Assembly: GCA_003154775.1 (NCBI GenBank)
Contig: PMES01000110.1
Span: 41,107 to 105,106 of the forward strand
DNA length: 64,000 nucleotides
From: Acidobacteriota bacterium
GTDB lineage: Bacteria; Acidobacteriota; Terriglobia; Acidiferrales; UBA7541
Reading direction: 5' to 3'
Shown: positions 36,403 through 44,706 of the stretch, piece after piece
Layout: each line of letters begins with the position of its first letter
How positions within the stretch are numbered: the first letter of the stretch is position 1
Made by a program: the position numbers and the translations under genes
The notes under the pieces: generated by a model
Seen by the model: only the letters and a program-made list of their open reading frames with translations
Database searches by the model: none
Told to the model about the DNA's origin: nothing

Positions 36403-37166
36403 CGGCCATCACCCGCGAAGTAAGTTCCTCGCTCGCAAACTGCGAATTGAGTTTCATCCCCCGCCAGCCGATCGATCTTGCCAAGGCGCGCGCGCAACAT
36501 CACTCGTACGAAGGTGTCCTGCGTAATCTCGGCGCCCAAGTGGTTTCTCTGCCCGAGGAGCCGGATCTCCCGGACTCCATGTTCGTCGAAGATCCCGCCA
36601 TCGTCCTCGATGAGCTGGCCGTGATCTGTTCGCTGGGCACGGAGACGCGCAGGAAAGAAACACCTTCCCTGGCGGCCGCCCTGGAGAAATACCGCAAATT
36701 GGCATGCGTGAAATTGCCGGGACTTCTGGAGGGTGGGGATGTCTTGCGGGTGGGGAAAAGAATATTCGTGGGCCTCACGCGCCGCACCAATGCGGAGGGC
36801 ATTCGCCAACTCGCGGTAATCGTTTCGCAGTTTGGCTATGACCTTACGGCCGTACCCGTATCGGGTTGCCTGCACCTGAAATCAGCGGTCACCTACCTGG
36901 GCCGGAACACCCTTTTGGGGAATCGCGTGTGGTTTCAGTGGTCACGAATGGCTGGCTTCGAATGGATCGACGTCGACCCGGCCGAGCCGCATGCCGGCAA
37001 CGCGCTTGCCATCGGCGATACCGTCGTTTTTCCCGCTTCGTTTCCGCGTTCGCGGCAGCGCATTGAGGCGAAGGGCTTCCATGCTACCTCGATCGAAATC
37101 GGTGAACTCCAGAAAGCGGAATCGGGATTGACCTGCTCCAGCCTGCTCTTCGATGCCCCGGAATAG
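36396..37166 (+). CDS. Dimethylarginine dimethylaminohydrolase-like protein
   Basis: A 256-residue amidinotransferase-fold hydrolase. LPDSMFVEDPAIVLDELAVI, KLPGLLEGGDVLRVGKRIFVGLTRRTN, catalytic His in SGCLHLKSAV and catalytic Cys in GLTCSSLLF are all present. DDAH hydrolyses methylated arginines to citrulline and an amine; related proteins are arginine deiminase-like. It begins inside the end of pheA (ATGCTGA), so it is translationally coupled, an odd partnership. Its physiological substrate is not known. Confidence 0.88.
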   Translation: MLTAITREVSSSLANCELSFIPRQPIDLAKARAQHHSYEGVLRNLGAQVVSLPEEPDLPDSMFVEDPAIVLDELAVICSLGTETRRKETPSLAAALEKYRKLACVKLPGLLEGGDVLRVGKRIFVGLTRRTNAEGIRQLAVIVSQFGYDLTAVPVSGCLHLKSAVTYLGRNTLLGNRVWFQWSRMAGFEWIDVDPAEPHAGNALAIGDTVVFPASFPRSRQRIEAKGFHATSIEIGELQKAESGLTCSSLLFDAPE

Positions 37167-37292
37167 CTCCGCGAAACCTGCGTGAAAAGTGGAAGGTCAC
37201 TGTATTCCTGGAAACACCCGCCTGCGCGCCGTCAGATTCCGGTTGGAATTCTCAGTTGGTGTGCTACTCTATTGAGGATGTCGGCTAACCTC

Positions 37293-37397
37293 ATGAAGCG
37301 AAAGCCCTCCTGTGCCACGCGGTCGATCATTTCGGCTACGACTATTACTACGATTATGTGCACTACCACCGCTTCGGGCGACGGGAGAAACGGCTAG
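37293..37397 (+). CDS. Thr/Ile-rich leader peptide of lysC-asd (attenuator)
   Basis: A 34-codon frame starting at ATG 37293 (or five codons earlier at ATG 37278) contains SATTITTIMCTTTASG, eight Thr and three Ile within 17 codons. This strongly recalls the E. coli thr leader. Its TAG stop at 37395-37397 lies 16 bases before a strong intrinsic terminator, and lysC-asd follow. Ribosome stalling when threonyl- or isoleucyl-tRNA is scarce would be read out as antitermination. GAGG lies just upstream of 37278. No clear antiterminator pairing was found by eye. Confidence 0.6.
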   Translation: MKRKPSCATRSIISATTITTIMCTTTASGDGRNG

Positions 37398-37413
37398 CTA
37401 CCAGAAAGTTTCC

Positions 37414-37451
37414 AACCCACCGCCAGAAGCGAAACTGGCGGTGGGTTTTTT
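37414..37451 (+). terminator. Intrinsic terminator in front of lysC
   Basis: AACCCACCGCCAG (37414-37426) pairs perfectly with CTGGCGGTGGGTT (37435-37447) around an eight-base loop. It is followed by a T-run (37446-37451). It ends 56 bases before lysC, so it must be regulated or leaky. Confidence 0.85.
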
Positions 37452-37507
37452 AGTTTCTGCCCTCCCCAAGAATCGCTTCCGCGGTACACAACCAAGGAGC
37501 ATTTGCC

Positions 37508-38548
37508 ATGTGCCCGGAACGCCAGGAAGTATCTCTAGCAGCAGGGGACCATTTAGCCCCGCCCAAAGCAAACGCACTCTTCCCACGGGATGTAACCGCC
37601 GCAACGTCGACTCGCTGCCCAGAGCGCGGCATCGCCTTCAAGTTCGGCGGCTCTTCCCTGCTCGGGGCCGATTGTATATTGCATGCCGCCGCGTTGGTGC
37701 GGGATGCGGCCGCTGCCTCACCCGTGACAGTGGTTGTCTCCGCGATGAAGGGAGTTACGGATACGCTCTTGGAAATCGCCGGAAAACTCGCGCGCAACGA
37801 TTTCGCAAAAGCGCGTGAAGCGGCGGAGCACCTCGTCGTGCTTCATCTCGACGTCCTCAATGCCTTGCAACTTCCCGAACATGACCATGCGCAGGTCAGG
37901 CACGAATTGAAACTTCTCGCCCGCGACCTGCTCCATGAAACGCCGAAGCGCGGGCCTGTGGCTGTGGACCCCGCTCTCTTTGACCGGTTGGCCTCCTTTG
38001 GCGAACGCTTTAGTGCCCGCCTGTTCGCTGCCGCTCTGAACAAGCTCGGCATCGTCGCGGTTCCCGTGGCTTCCTCGGACTTCGTCCTTACCTGTGACAC
38101 TTTCCAGGACGCGAAACCCCATCTCCGGCAGACCAGAGAGCGCGGCCGCGAGGTCCTCGTGCCATTGCTGGAATCGGGTATAGTGCCGGTCGTCACAGGC
38201 TTCATCGGCGCGACCCTCGACGGCCGCATCACCACCCTTGGTCGCAATAGCTCCGATTTCTCTGGCGCCCTCATCGCCCATGTCGTGGACGCCGAAGAAC
38301 TCGTCATCTGGACCGACGTGGACGGCATTTTCACTGCCAGCCCGCACGAAATCGCGGGGGCCAAACTGCTCCACGAATTGAGTTACGATGAAGCCCACGC
38401 TTTGGCCGCAAGCGGGGCAAAAGTGCTTCACCCGCACGTCTTGCCACTCGCGGCAGAGCACGCAATGACTGTGTGGGTCAGGAATACATTCAAGCCGCAC
38501 CTGCGCGGAACGCGCATTGGGCCGGCGAAGGACGGGGGTGCAGCATGA
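37508..38548 (+). CDS. lysC: Aspartate kinase, catalytic domain only
   Basis: The enzyme phosphorylates aspartate, opening the Lys/Thr/Met/Ile pathway. The 346 residues contain FKFGGSSLLGADCI, VVVSAMKGVTDTLLEIAGKL, FGERFSARLFAAALNKLGI, VTGFIGATLDGRITTLGRNSSDFSGALIAHVV and WTDVDGIFTASPHEI. It stops at VRNTFKPHLRGTRIG, so the usual two ACT regulatory domains are missing and allosteric feedback is unlikely. AAGGAG lies eight bases before ATG 37508. A leader peptide and terminator precede it; asd follows with an ATGA overlap. Confidence 0.93.
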   Translation: MCPERQEVSLAAGDHLAPPKANALFPRDVTAATSTRCPERGIAFKFGGSSLLGADCILHAAALVRDAAAASPVTVVVSAMKGVTDTLLEIAGKLARNDFAKAREAAEHLVVLHLDVLNALQLPEHDHAQVRHELKLLARDLLHETPKRGPVAVDPALFDRLASFGERFSARLFAAALNKLGIVAVPVASSDFVLTCDTFQDAKPHLRQTRERGREVLVPLLESGIVPVVTGFIGATLDGRITTLGRNSSDFSGALIAHVVDAEELVIWTDVDGIFTASPHEIAGAKLLHELSYDEAHALAASGAKVLHPHVLPLAAEHAMTVWVRNTFKPHLRGTRIGPAKDGGAA

Positions 38549-39660
38549 GCGCTCTTGCAAACGGAAAAAAATGGCGCACAGGAGTTTTGGGTGCCACCGG
38601 AATGGTGGGGCAGCGCTTGGTGAAGCTACTCGCCGATCACCCGTGGTTCACTTTGACGGAAGTCGCCGCATCGGAGCGTTCCTCCGGTAAATGCTATGCC
38701 GAAGCCGTGCGTTGGCACCTCGAAGGACCGGTTCCGGAAGTCGCTCGCGGCCTCGTCGTGAAGGAACTCGAACCCAACCTGGATTGCGATTTCCTCTTTT
38801 CGGCGCTCGATTCTTCGGTAGCCGGCCCGGCGGAAGAGGAATACGCGCGGCGCGGCTATCCCGTCGTAAGCAATTCACGGAATCACCGCATGGACCCGGA
38901 CGTTCCTCTGCTCATTCCGGAAGTCAATGCAGCGCACCTGAACGCCATCCCGGTGCAACAGAAAAACCGCGGCTACGACTCGGGATTTATCGTCACGAAT
39001 CCCAACTGTTCCACGGCCGGGCTTGTCGTCGTGCTGAAGCCTCTGGCGGATGCCTTTGGACTTGAGAAAGTGTTTGTCGTCACCTTGCAAGCTATCTCTG
39101 GTGCAGGCTATCCCGGCGTCCCCGCACTGGACATCCAGGGAAATGTCGTGCCGTTCATCAGCGGCGAAGAAGAAAAGATGGAAGCGGAGCCGCAGAAGCT
39201 ACTTGGCAAATGGGATGGCAACCGTTTCATCGAAGCGGGGCTCGGCATCAGCGCCCACTGCAACCGCGTCCCTGTGGTGGATGGCCACCTGGAATGCGTT
39301 TCCTTACGCCTCAAGAAGACCGCCACGCTCGACGAAGTTCGCGAAGCGCTGCGCTCTTACCAGGTTTCAGACCAGTTGGCCTCTCTGCCCACCGCGTTGA
39401 AACATCCCGTTGTCGTTCTCGACGAACCCGATCGTCCGCAGCCCCGCAAGGATGCCAACACCGGCCACGGCATGGCCGCCGTCGTCGGGCGCATTCGTGA
39501 GTGCCCGCTGTTCGACGTCAAACTCACCTTGCTTTCGCACAATCTGGTCCGCGGCGCGGCCGGCGCTGCATTGCTCAACGCCGAACTCCTGGCGGCGCAA
39601 GGCTTCCTGAAATCGCGCAATGAAGCGCGCGAGCAGAGCGTGGAACCAGTTTCGCGCTGA
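38545..39660 (+). CDS. asd: Aspartate-semialdehyde dehydrogenase
   Basis: The enzyme reduces aspartyl phosphate to the semialdehyde with NADPH. The 371 residues show RTGVLGATGMVGQRLVKLLADHPWF (nucleotide binding), SNSRNHRMDPDVPLLIPEVN, catalytic Cys in IVTNPNCSTAGLVV, and GISAHCNRVPVVDGHLE with the catalytic His/Arg region. It belongs to the archaeal/fungal-like subgroup by the SNSRNHRM and NPNCST forms. ATG 38545 overlaps the lysC stop. A GC-rich hairpin repeat lies downstream. Confidence 0.94.
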   Translation: MSALANGKKWRTGVLGATGMVGQRLVKLLADHPWFTLTEVAASERSSGKCYAEAVRWHLEGPVPEVARGLVVKELEPNLDCDFLFSALDSSVAGPAEEEYARRGYPVVSNSRNHRMDPDVPLLIPEVNAAHLNAIPVQQKNRGYDSGFIVTNPNCSTAGLVVVLKPLADAFGLEKVFVVTLQAISGAGYPGVPALDIQGNVVPFISGEEEKMEAEPQKLLGKWDGNRFIEAGLGISAHCNRVPVVDGHLECVSLRLKKTATLDEVREALRSYQVSDQLASLPTALKHPVVVLDEPDRPQPRKDANTGHGMAAVVGRIRECPLFDVKLTLLSHNLVRGAAGAALLNAELLAAQGFLKSRNEAREQSVEPVSR

Positions 39661-39752
39661 TTCCAGTCCGTGCCGCTCGTAGGGGCGCAGCACCCGCCGA
39701 AGGCGGGCGCCCTATGTCCGCACGTTCTCTGTGTCATAACTCCTCGGCAAAT

Positions 39753-39781
39753 TTGGAGTGCGGCGGCTTGCCGCCGCTTTT
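39753..39781. repeat. Dispersed GC-rich hairpin repeat, copy 1
   Basis: TTGGAGTGCGGCGGCT-T-GCCGCCGCTTTT. The arms GCGGCGGC/GCCGCCGC are perfect and a T-run follows, so it may also terminate the lysC-asd transcript. A near-identical copy lies at 51864-51892. The rest of the 282-base gap holds another hairpin (CCGCC...GGCGG near 39693) and no gene. Confidence 0.65.
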
Positions 39782-39942
39782 GCAGCTCCAAGCGTCACTA
39801 TCAAACTGCGTCTCCTCCCCGCATCCCTTCCCCGAGGCACAGTTCTCTTGTAGCCCAGGCCAACTCGCGCTTCACCAGCCCGCCATCTTCTGGTGAAAGC
39901 CCTGCAGCTTTTATCTTTCTGAGTATCCCGGAAGTTTATGGA

Positions 39943-40899
39943 TTACGGCACGAAGTAGTACCGCACCAAATGGAAAAAAATCGGCGCGGCAAAACACAGC
40001 GAGTCAATGCGATCCAGGATTCCGCCGTGTCCTTCGATCACTCTGCCGAAGTCCTTAATCCCGATGTCCCGCTTGATCGCGCTCATCACCAGGCCCCCGC
40101 AAAATCCCAAAATGCAAATGGTGAACGACATTCCCGCGGACTGCAGCGGCGTAAAAGGCGTGGCCCACCAGAGCGCCGCGCCCAGCGCCGTCGCGCTCAA
40201 AACCCCGCCGAAAAACCCTTCCCAGGTTTTGTTGGGACTCACGCGCCAGGCGATTTTGTTCCGCCCGAGCAGTTTGCCCCACACAAATTGCAGGACGTCG
40301 CTCATCTGATCCACGATCACCAGATAGAGCAGCAGCCGCGCATTCTGCCCTTCGTAGCCTGGAATCTTCAGCAGCAGCAATGCCGGTGCGTGGCTCAGGC
40401 AGTACGCGCACACCATGATCCCAAACTGAATTTTCGCGGCACGCTCCAGAAAATGCGCCGTGTCTCCCGCAATCGCGATCCGTGTCGGCACGTAAACAAA
40501 CGCCAGCACTGGAATCATGATGGCGAAAAAGCCGTACCACTGGATGCCAATCAGGTAATACTGCAGCGGCATGATCACAAAGAAGCTCCAGAAGAGCGTC
40601 CGGTGATCTCCACGCCGCGTGGGCACCAGGGTCATGTACTCGCGTAGCGCCAGAAATGAGATCAGGCCAAACAGGACCAGCGAACCCACGCGCCCGACCA
40701 GGATGGCCAGGGCAAAAATCGCGCACATCTTCCACCACGCCCGGATGCGCTCATTCAGGTTATCGATCGTGGCCCGGTTTGCTTCGCCCTTCCGGCGACG
40801 CTTCAGCCATCGGCCAATCAGGGTGGAAACGAGAAGCAGGAACAGCACGCCGCCGAACAGCCACGCCAGCTTCGCATCGTGAATCGCTGGCAGCATCAT
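39943..40899 (-). CDS. cdsA: Phosphatidate cytidylyltransferase
   Basis: CdsA makes CDP-diacylglycerol from phosphatidate and CTP in the inner membrane. The 318 residues have about eight hydrophobic segments. The family signature is near the C-terminus: RVSPNKTWEGFFGGVLSATALGA and GGLVMSAIKRDIGIKDFGRVIEGHGGILDRIDSL (S-x8-K-R-D-x2-K-D-x10-GHGG-x2-DR-D). It overlaps plsC by four bases and closes a five-gene minus-strand lipid operon. Confidence 0.93.
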   Translation of the reverse strand: MMLPAIHDAKLAWLFGGVLFLLLVSTLIGRWLKRRRKGEANRATIDNLNERIRAWWKMCAIFALAILVGRVGSLVLFGLISFLALREYMTLVPTRRGDHRTLFWSFFVIMPLQYYLIGIQWYGFFAIMIPVLAFVYVPTRIAIAGDTAHFLERAAKIQFGIMVCAYCLSHAPALLLLKIPGYEGQNARLLLYLVIVDQMSDVLQFVWGKLLGRNKIAWRVSPNKTWEGFFGGVLSATALGAALWWATPFTPLQSAGMSFTICILGFCGGLVMSAIKRDIGIKDFGRVIEGHGGILDRIDSLCFAAPIFFHLVRYYFVP

Positions 40900-41555
40900 G
40901 CCGATCCAATCCGCCGCAGGCTGCTAACGGCTTCCCGCGCGCGTTCCAGGAACGTTTCCTTTTCTTCCCCCGGCTCCACTTGCAGCGGCTTGCCAAAGGT
41001 CAAAAGGCTCAGCATGGGCACGGGCAGAACTTCTCCTTTCGGCAAAATACGGTTCATATTTTCAAGATACGCCGGAACCAGTTCCACATCCGGCCGGCGC
41101 AACGCCAGGTGATACAGCCCCGCTCGGAACGACCCGACCTTTTCGCCGTTGCCCCGCGTCCCCTCGGGAAAAAGAATCAGCGAGTATTGGTCGCCCAGCG
41201 CCGCGGCCATCTGCTCGATCAATGCTCGTCCAGCATAGCGCGCTTCTTCGGGACTTTTGGCTTGCGCCATCACGCCCCGCTGCAGCAACACGGCGTTGAA
41301 CACATTCGTCACCACGTAACGTCGCAGTGCCGAAATTTCCCAATAGTCCTGCGCGGCCACGGGTCGCGTATGCGCCCGCAAATCCGAAGGAAGCGCCGAC
41401 CACAGCACCACGAAATCCAGATGGCTGGTATGGTTTGCGAAGTAAATGCGTTGTTTTTCGTCAGGTTCACATCCCGCCCACTGCACCTGCACCCCGGTAA
41501 TTCCGCGGGCAACCGCCGCCAGGAGACTCGCGAACGGATGAATGCGATCGTTCAT
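40896..41555 (-). CDS. plsC: 1-acyl-sn-glycerol-3-phosphate acyltransferase-like protein
   Basis: A 219-residue PlsC-family enzyme that would acylate lysophosphatidate. It has FANHTSHLDFVVLWSAL (HX4D), FPEGTRGNGEKVGSFRAGLYHLAL and VPAYLENMNRILPKGE. ATG 41555 overlaps the stop of the CDP-alcohol phosphatidyltransferase gene (ATGA) and is preferred over a longer frame. Adjacent cdsA and a CDP-alcohol transferase give a complete lysophosphatidate-to-phospholipid route. Confidence 0.88.
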   Translation of the reverse strand: MNDRIHPFASLLAAVARGITGVQVQWAGCEPDEKQRIYFANHTSHLDFVVLWSALPSDLRAHTRPVAAQDYWEISALRRYVVTNVFNAVLLQRGVMAQAKSPEEARYAGRALIEQMAAALGDQYSLILFPEGTRGNGEKVGSFRAGLYHLALRRPDVELVPAYLENMNRILPKGEVLPVPMLSLLTFGKPLQVEPGEEKETFLERAREAVSSLRRIGSA

Positions 41556-42184
41556 CAGGACGTGCGACCTCGAATTTCCCGCAGCGCGCCACGCGTTCGG
41601 TTCACGATTGTCACGAGCAGGAGCGCCAGAACAATCCACTGGACGGGGATGACTACTCGAAAGATAGGCAATTGCATCCCCAGAAGCAATCCCAGTGCCC
41701 CGAAAACAAACGCGCGGTCGCTTTTCCCCATCGGCCCCTCGTACCGCCGCGAAGCCCCAATCTGCACCGCCACGACTCCTGTCATCTCGCTGATCACGGC
41801 GAACAGAACGATCAGCACCATCAGCTCGGCATCGAACGGAAGAAAAATGGCCAGCGGCAGGTAAAGAGCCGCATCCGAAAAGACATCGCCAAGCTCATTC
41901 AGAATCGCGCCCAAAGCGCTTTTCTGATTGTGTTCTCGCGCGAGCATTCCATCGATTGCATTCAACGCCATGCGCAGGAAGAGCGCGGCCGGAAGCAATA
42001 ACAAGACGCGCATACTGCGAAGATGGAAAATCGCCAAACCCGTCGCGAAGGAAAGCAGCATCGCGCCAATCGTCACTATGTTCGCGGTCACTCCCGCCCG
42101 GGCAAGGCCGTTGCTCAACGGCCGCAGCAGACTCTGAAATTTGGGCTTGAGTCCGTAGATGCTGGGCATGGCGATTAACCTCAT
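41555..42184 (-). CDS. CDP-alcohol phosphatidyltransferase family protein
   Basis: A 209-residue integral membrane enzyme. The signature DGMLAREHNQKSALGAIL followed by NELGDVFSDAALYLPL matches the metal-binding CDP-alcohol motif (DGx2ARx8Gx3Dx3D-type). It would swap CMP for an alcohol such as glycerol phosphate or inositol phosphate; the acceptor is unknown. An internal ATG at 42169 (PSIYGLKPKFQSLL) may be the true start. It overlaps plsC and follows a DedA/YqaA-like gene by 15 bases. Confidence 0.88.
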   Translation of the reverse strand: MRLIAMPSIYGLKPKFQSLLRPLSNGLARAGVTANIVTIGAMLLSFATGLAIFHLRSMRVLLLLPAALFLRMALNAIDGMLAREHNQKSALGAILNELGDVFSDAALYLPLAIFLPFDAELMVLIVLFAVISEMTGVVAVQIGASRRYEGPMGKSDRAFVFGALGLLLGMQLPIFRVVIPVQWIVLALLLVTIVNRTRGALREIRGRTS

Positions 42185-42199
42185 CCTACCCGCAAAGTG

Positions 42200-42811
42200 T
42201 CAGCGGTAAACGATGCGTCCCCAATAAAATGCGTAAGAGGCAATCCAGATCACGGCGTGAATATATACGAGCTTTCGAGTTGCAAGCGCGTATTTTCTTC
42301 GCAGCCAGCCGGCAGCGGCCCCGAAAATCATCCACACCAGAGTGAATCGCACCGCGCGCGCCGGCGGTGTGGCCAGCAGAAAGGCAAACTGCGTCGAGAT
42401 CCTCGGTGCTTCGACCGCGTAGAGTTTGTAAGGTATACCGGAAACAGAACCGGACAAGACGGCCAGCAAGCCCATCTTGTCGAAGCCAGAATTCACTTTG
42501 GCGAACATTCCCGGAGTGATGAATGGGACGCGTGCAACCGCGGCGTGTGCCGCTTCAGGATCTGCCTGCGCCCAGTGGAATAGCAGCGCTCCCCCGAGGA
42601 GAGCACCAGCAAGCGCGGCAACGATGTGCTTCCATGTCGAACGCCAGTCGAGCATCGCGACGAACGAAAGAAGAACGTCCGGGATAATAAAGAAAAAAGT
42701 CGCTTCCGCCAACCCCCACAAAAACGCCACGGCTAGGCCTGGGCGGCCAAGCATTCGCCGCTCCCACAGCGGGCGCGGCGGATTCAGCCGCGAAGCAGCG
42801 ACCGCGATCAC
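42200..42811 (-). CDS. YqaA/DedA-like membrane protein
   Basis: A 203-residue multi-pass membrane protein. GLAVAFLWGLAEATFFFIIPDVLLSFVAML begins the conserved region, with an acidic residue within the membrane segment. GLLAVLSGSVSGIPYKLYAVEA recalls the DedA/YqaA amphipathic loop. Such proteins are linked to lipid or undecaprenyl-phosphate flipping, which suits its place in a phospholipid operon, but this is an inference. The start overlaps the stop of the upstream B3/B4 gene. Confidence 0.7.
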   Translation of the reverse strand: MIAVAASRLNPPRPLWERRMLGRPGLAVAFLWGLAEATFFFIIPDVLLSFVAMLDWRSTWKHIVAALAGALLGGALLFHWAQADPEAAHAAVARVPFITPGMFAKVNSGFDKMGLLAVLSGSVSGIPYKLYAVEAPRISTQFAFLLATPPARAVRFTLVWMIFGAAAGWLRRKYALATRKLVYIHAVIWIASYAFYWGRIVYR

Positions 42812-43470
42812 GAAACGACCTTCGTCTCAATGGCGTGGCCCTGCGCGTATTGCTGCAGCAGCGTGGTCATTCGCTGGCACCAGCGCTCCAGTCCTTCGCT
42901 GCCGCCAAATCCCACCAGAATCGCGGCAATGCGTTTCGTCGCTGGCGTCACCATCGTGCGCTCGGAATCGCTCGTAGGGCTCCCATGCGGCCCCGCCGCG
43001 TCGCAAAACACCGGCAGCCCTTCCAGATTCAAGTCGTACTTCCCGATCCCTTTGTAGGTTTCCCCGGCGCGGCCCGCCCGCAACACGATGTCGCCCTGTA
43101 CGTTGGCCAGATCGTAGAGCCCGATAGGCAGGCGGCTTTCTACCGAAACCAGATTGATGACGTCCACAACCGCGCCAATCTGCGGAAAGCTCTTTCCGCT
43201 CAGAATGCGCCTTAGCAGCGCTTCGGCTGAACCGCGGTAGCGCGCCGGATCCTTGCCCAACGCCTTATATCCGGCGCGCGTCGCCGAAATTTGCGGCCCC
43301 TCCAGCACAGCCCGTGGTTCCGGCAGCCCAAGAATTTTCGCTTCGCACGCCTTCATCTCCGCAAGTAGCGCGGCCGGCGTTTCCACCACCTCTACATTGC
43401 CCATGATGCAACCAAGCGTCACCCGTGGACACTTCGCCTTCAGCGCGCCATCAATCGTCACAGTAAACAT
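42808..43470 (-). CDS. B3/B4 tRNA-binding-domain protein
   Basis: A 220-residue stand-alone B3/B4 domain, the editing-like fold of the phenylalanyl-tRNA synthetase beta subunit. RAGYKALGKDPARYRGSAEALLRRILSGKSFPQIGAVVDVINLVSVESRLPIGLYDLANVQGDI is typical. Function of the free-standing form is not established. ATG 43470 with GGAGGAG upstream is chosen; an earlier start adds 50 residues that do not match. It heads the lipid operon without an obvious connection to it. Confidence 0.85.
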   Translation of the reverse strand: MFTVTIDGALKAKCPRVTLGCIMGNVEVVETPAALLAEMKACEAKILGLPEPRAVLEGPQISATRAGYKALGKDPARYRGSAEALLRRILSGKSFPQIGAVVDVINLVSVESRLPIGLYDLANVQGDIVLRAGRAGETYKGIGKYDLNLEGLPVFCDAAGPHGSPTSDSERTMVTPATKRIAAILVGFGGSEGLERWCQRMTTLLQQYAQGHAIETKVVS

Positions 43471-43529
43471 GCTCCTCCAGAACACCCGAGACGCAACCTC
43501 CTGCACAGAGCGCCTTTTCTCCTGCAAGC

Positions 43530-44642
43530 TTAGCGGATCGACGGGTCCTTGAGTGTCTGGCTTCTTACGGAAGCTGGATTGGCAAGGAATTGCGCCACGA
43601 TAGGTCCCACCGAGATGCACGAAAGGCTCAGGTGGCCGCAGACCGAGTCCAGACTCACAACCGGCGCACCAATCGCCCCCGCAAACTCCACGGCAGGACT
43701 CGGGTTCACCATGTGATCTTCCGGCGAAACGATTACCAGCATCTTCGAGCGAACGCGCTTCGCCGCCTGTTCCAAAGTCACACCGAATTCCCGAGGGATA
43801 TCCAGGGAGATGATAGTCTCTCGTTGACGAATTTGATCGCTCACCGCCCCTTCTTCACTTCTGCCGCTCTTCCGGATCTCTCCCAGAAAGCTCTCAAAGT
43901 CCGCAGCCTTCGTATGTGTCGCGCGATACACGGGCGAAGTGAGGTTCATGGAATCGATTTCCTCTGCAAGCGCGATCCCGCGAGTCAGTGGCCCCGCGGG
44001 ATTTCCGTTGTTCCAGGCCGGGTCAAGCTCGATCGCATCAATCTCGGATGTCCAGAGCAGCTTGTCGTACGAAGTGGACTGCGGCGAACCCTCCATGGGA
44101 ATCGTCACGTCCATGAAATCCGGATACGCCACAGCCCATTCAAACGTTTGCATGCCTCCCATCGAAAGCCCCATCACGGCGTGGAGGTGCGTAAGCCGGA
44201 GCACATCGGTCGCTAGCCGATGCTCGGATTCCACCATGTCGCGAATCGTGAATTGGGGAAACTTCATCCGCGGTCGCGCCGCACTTTTGGAGGGCGACGT
44301 GGAAACCCCATCGCCCATCGCATCCGCCACAATGACGAAGTACTTGCTGCTATCCACCACTTTCCCCGGCCCAACGAACTCTAACAGGTCTTCGCTCTTG
44401 CCTCCCAGCCACGTCGGCCAAAGCACCGCATTCGATTTCTCCGCATTCAATTTGCCCAGCGTGCGATACCCGATGCGAAATTCATGCACCACAGTTCCAC
44501 TCTGCAGTTTGAACTCGCCGAGCTTGGCGAACTGTTGTGCTCCTTCCGCAGCTTGCGCGGGGGATTGGCTGCACGCTTGTTCGCAAGCACAAAAAACGAG
44601 CAGCCATGCAATCGCTACGAAAAGTGGTTTCGCACGTCTCAT
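43530..44642 (-). CDS. Exported MetX-like alpha/beta hydrolase
   Basis: A 370-residue alpha/beta hydrolase of the homoserine O-acetyltransferase-like group. The N-terminus (PLFVAIAWLLVFCAC) is a signal peptide with a possible lipobox (FCAC), so it is exported, unlike true MetX. RIGYRTLGKLN, the nucleophile elbow VMGLSMGGMQTFEWAVAYPDF, Asp in VSPEDHMVNP and His in CGHLSLSC form the triad. A periplasmic esterase or acyltransferase is likely. ATG 44642 is preferred to TTG 44657. Confidence 0.8.
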   Translation of the reverse strand: MRRAKPLFVAIAWLLVFCACEQACSQSPAQAAEGAQQFAKLGEFKLQSGTVVHEFRIGYRTLGKLNAEKSNAVLWPTWLGGKSEDLLEFVGPGKVVDSSKYFVIVADAMGDGVSTSPSKSAARPRMKFPQFTIRDMVESEHRLATDVLRLTHLHAVMGLSMGGMQTFEWAVAYPDFMDVTIPMEGSPQSTSYDKLLWTSEIDAIELDPAWNNGNPAGPLTRGIALAEEIDSMNLTSPVYRATHTKAADFESFLGEIRKSGRSEEGAVSDQIRQRETIISLDIPREFGVTLEQAAKRVRSKMLVIVSPEDHMVNPSPAVEFAGAIGAPVVSLDSVCGHLSLSCISVGPIVAQFLANPASVRSQTLKDPSIR

Positions 44643-44706
44643 CTGGTGAGTGGCCAATCGAAGTCTTCCTTCTTCACCTCTTTAAGTTCGCAAGACCCTC
44701 CACGCT

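Noticed and set aside
37300..37446. Tyr/Asp-rich alternative leader frame (FGYDYYYDYVHYHRF)
   Set aside because: It has no ATG or GTG start with a ribosome site and runs through the terminator; Tyr does not fit lysC-asd control.
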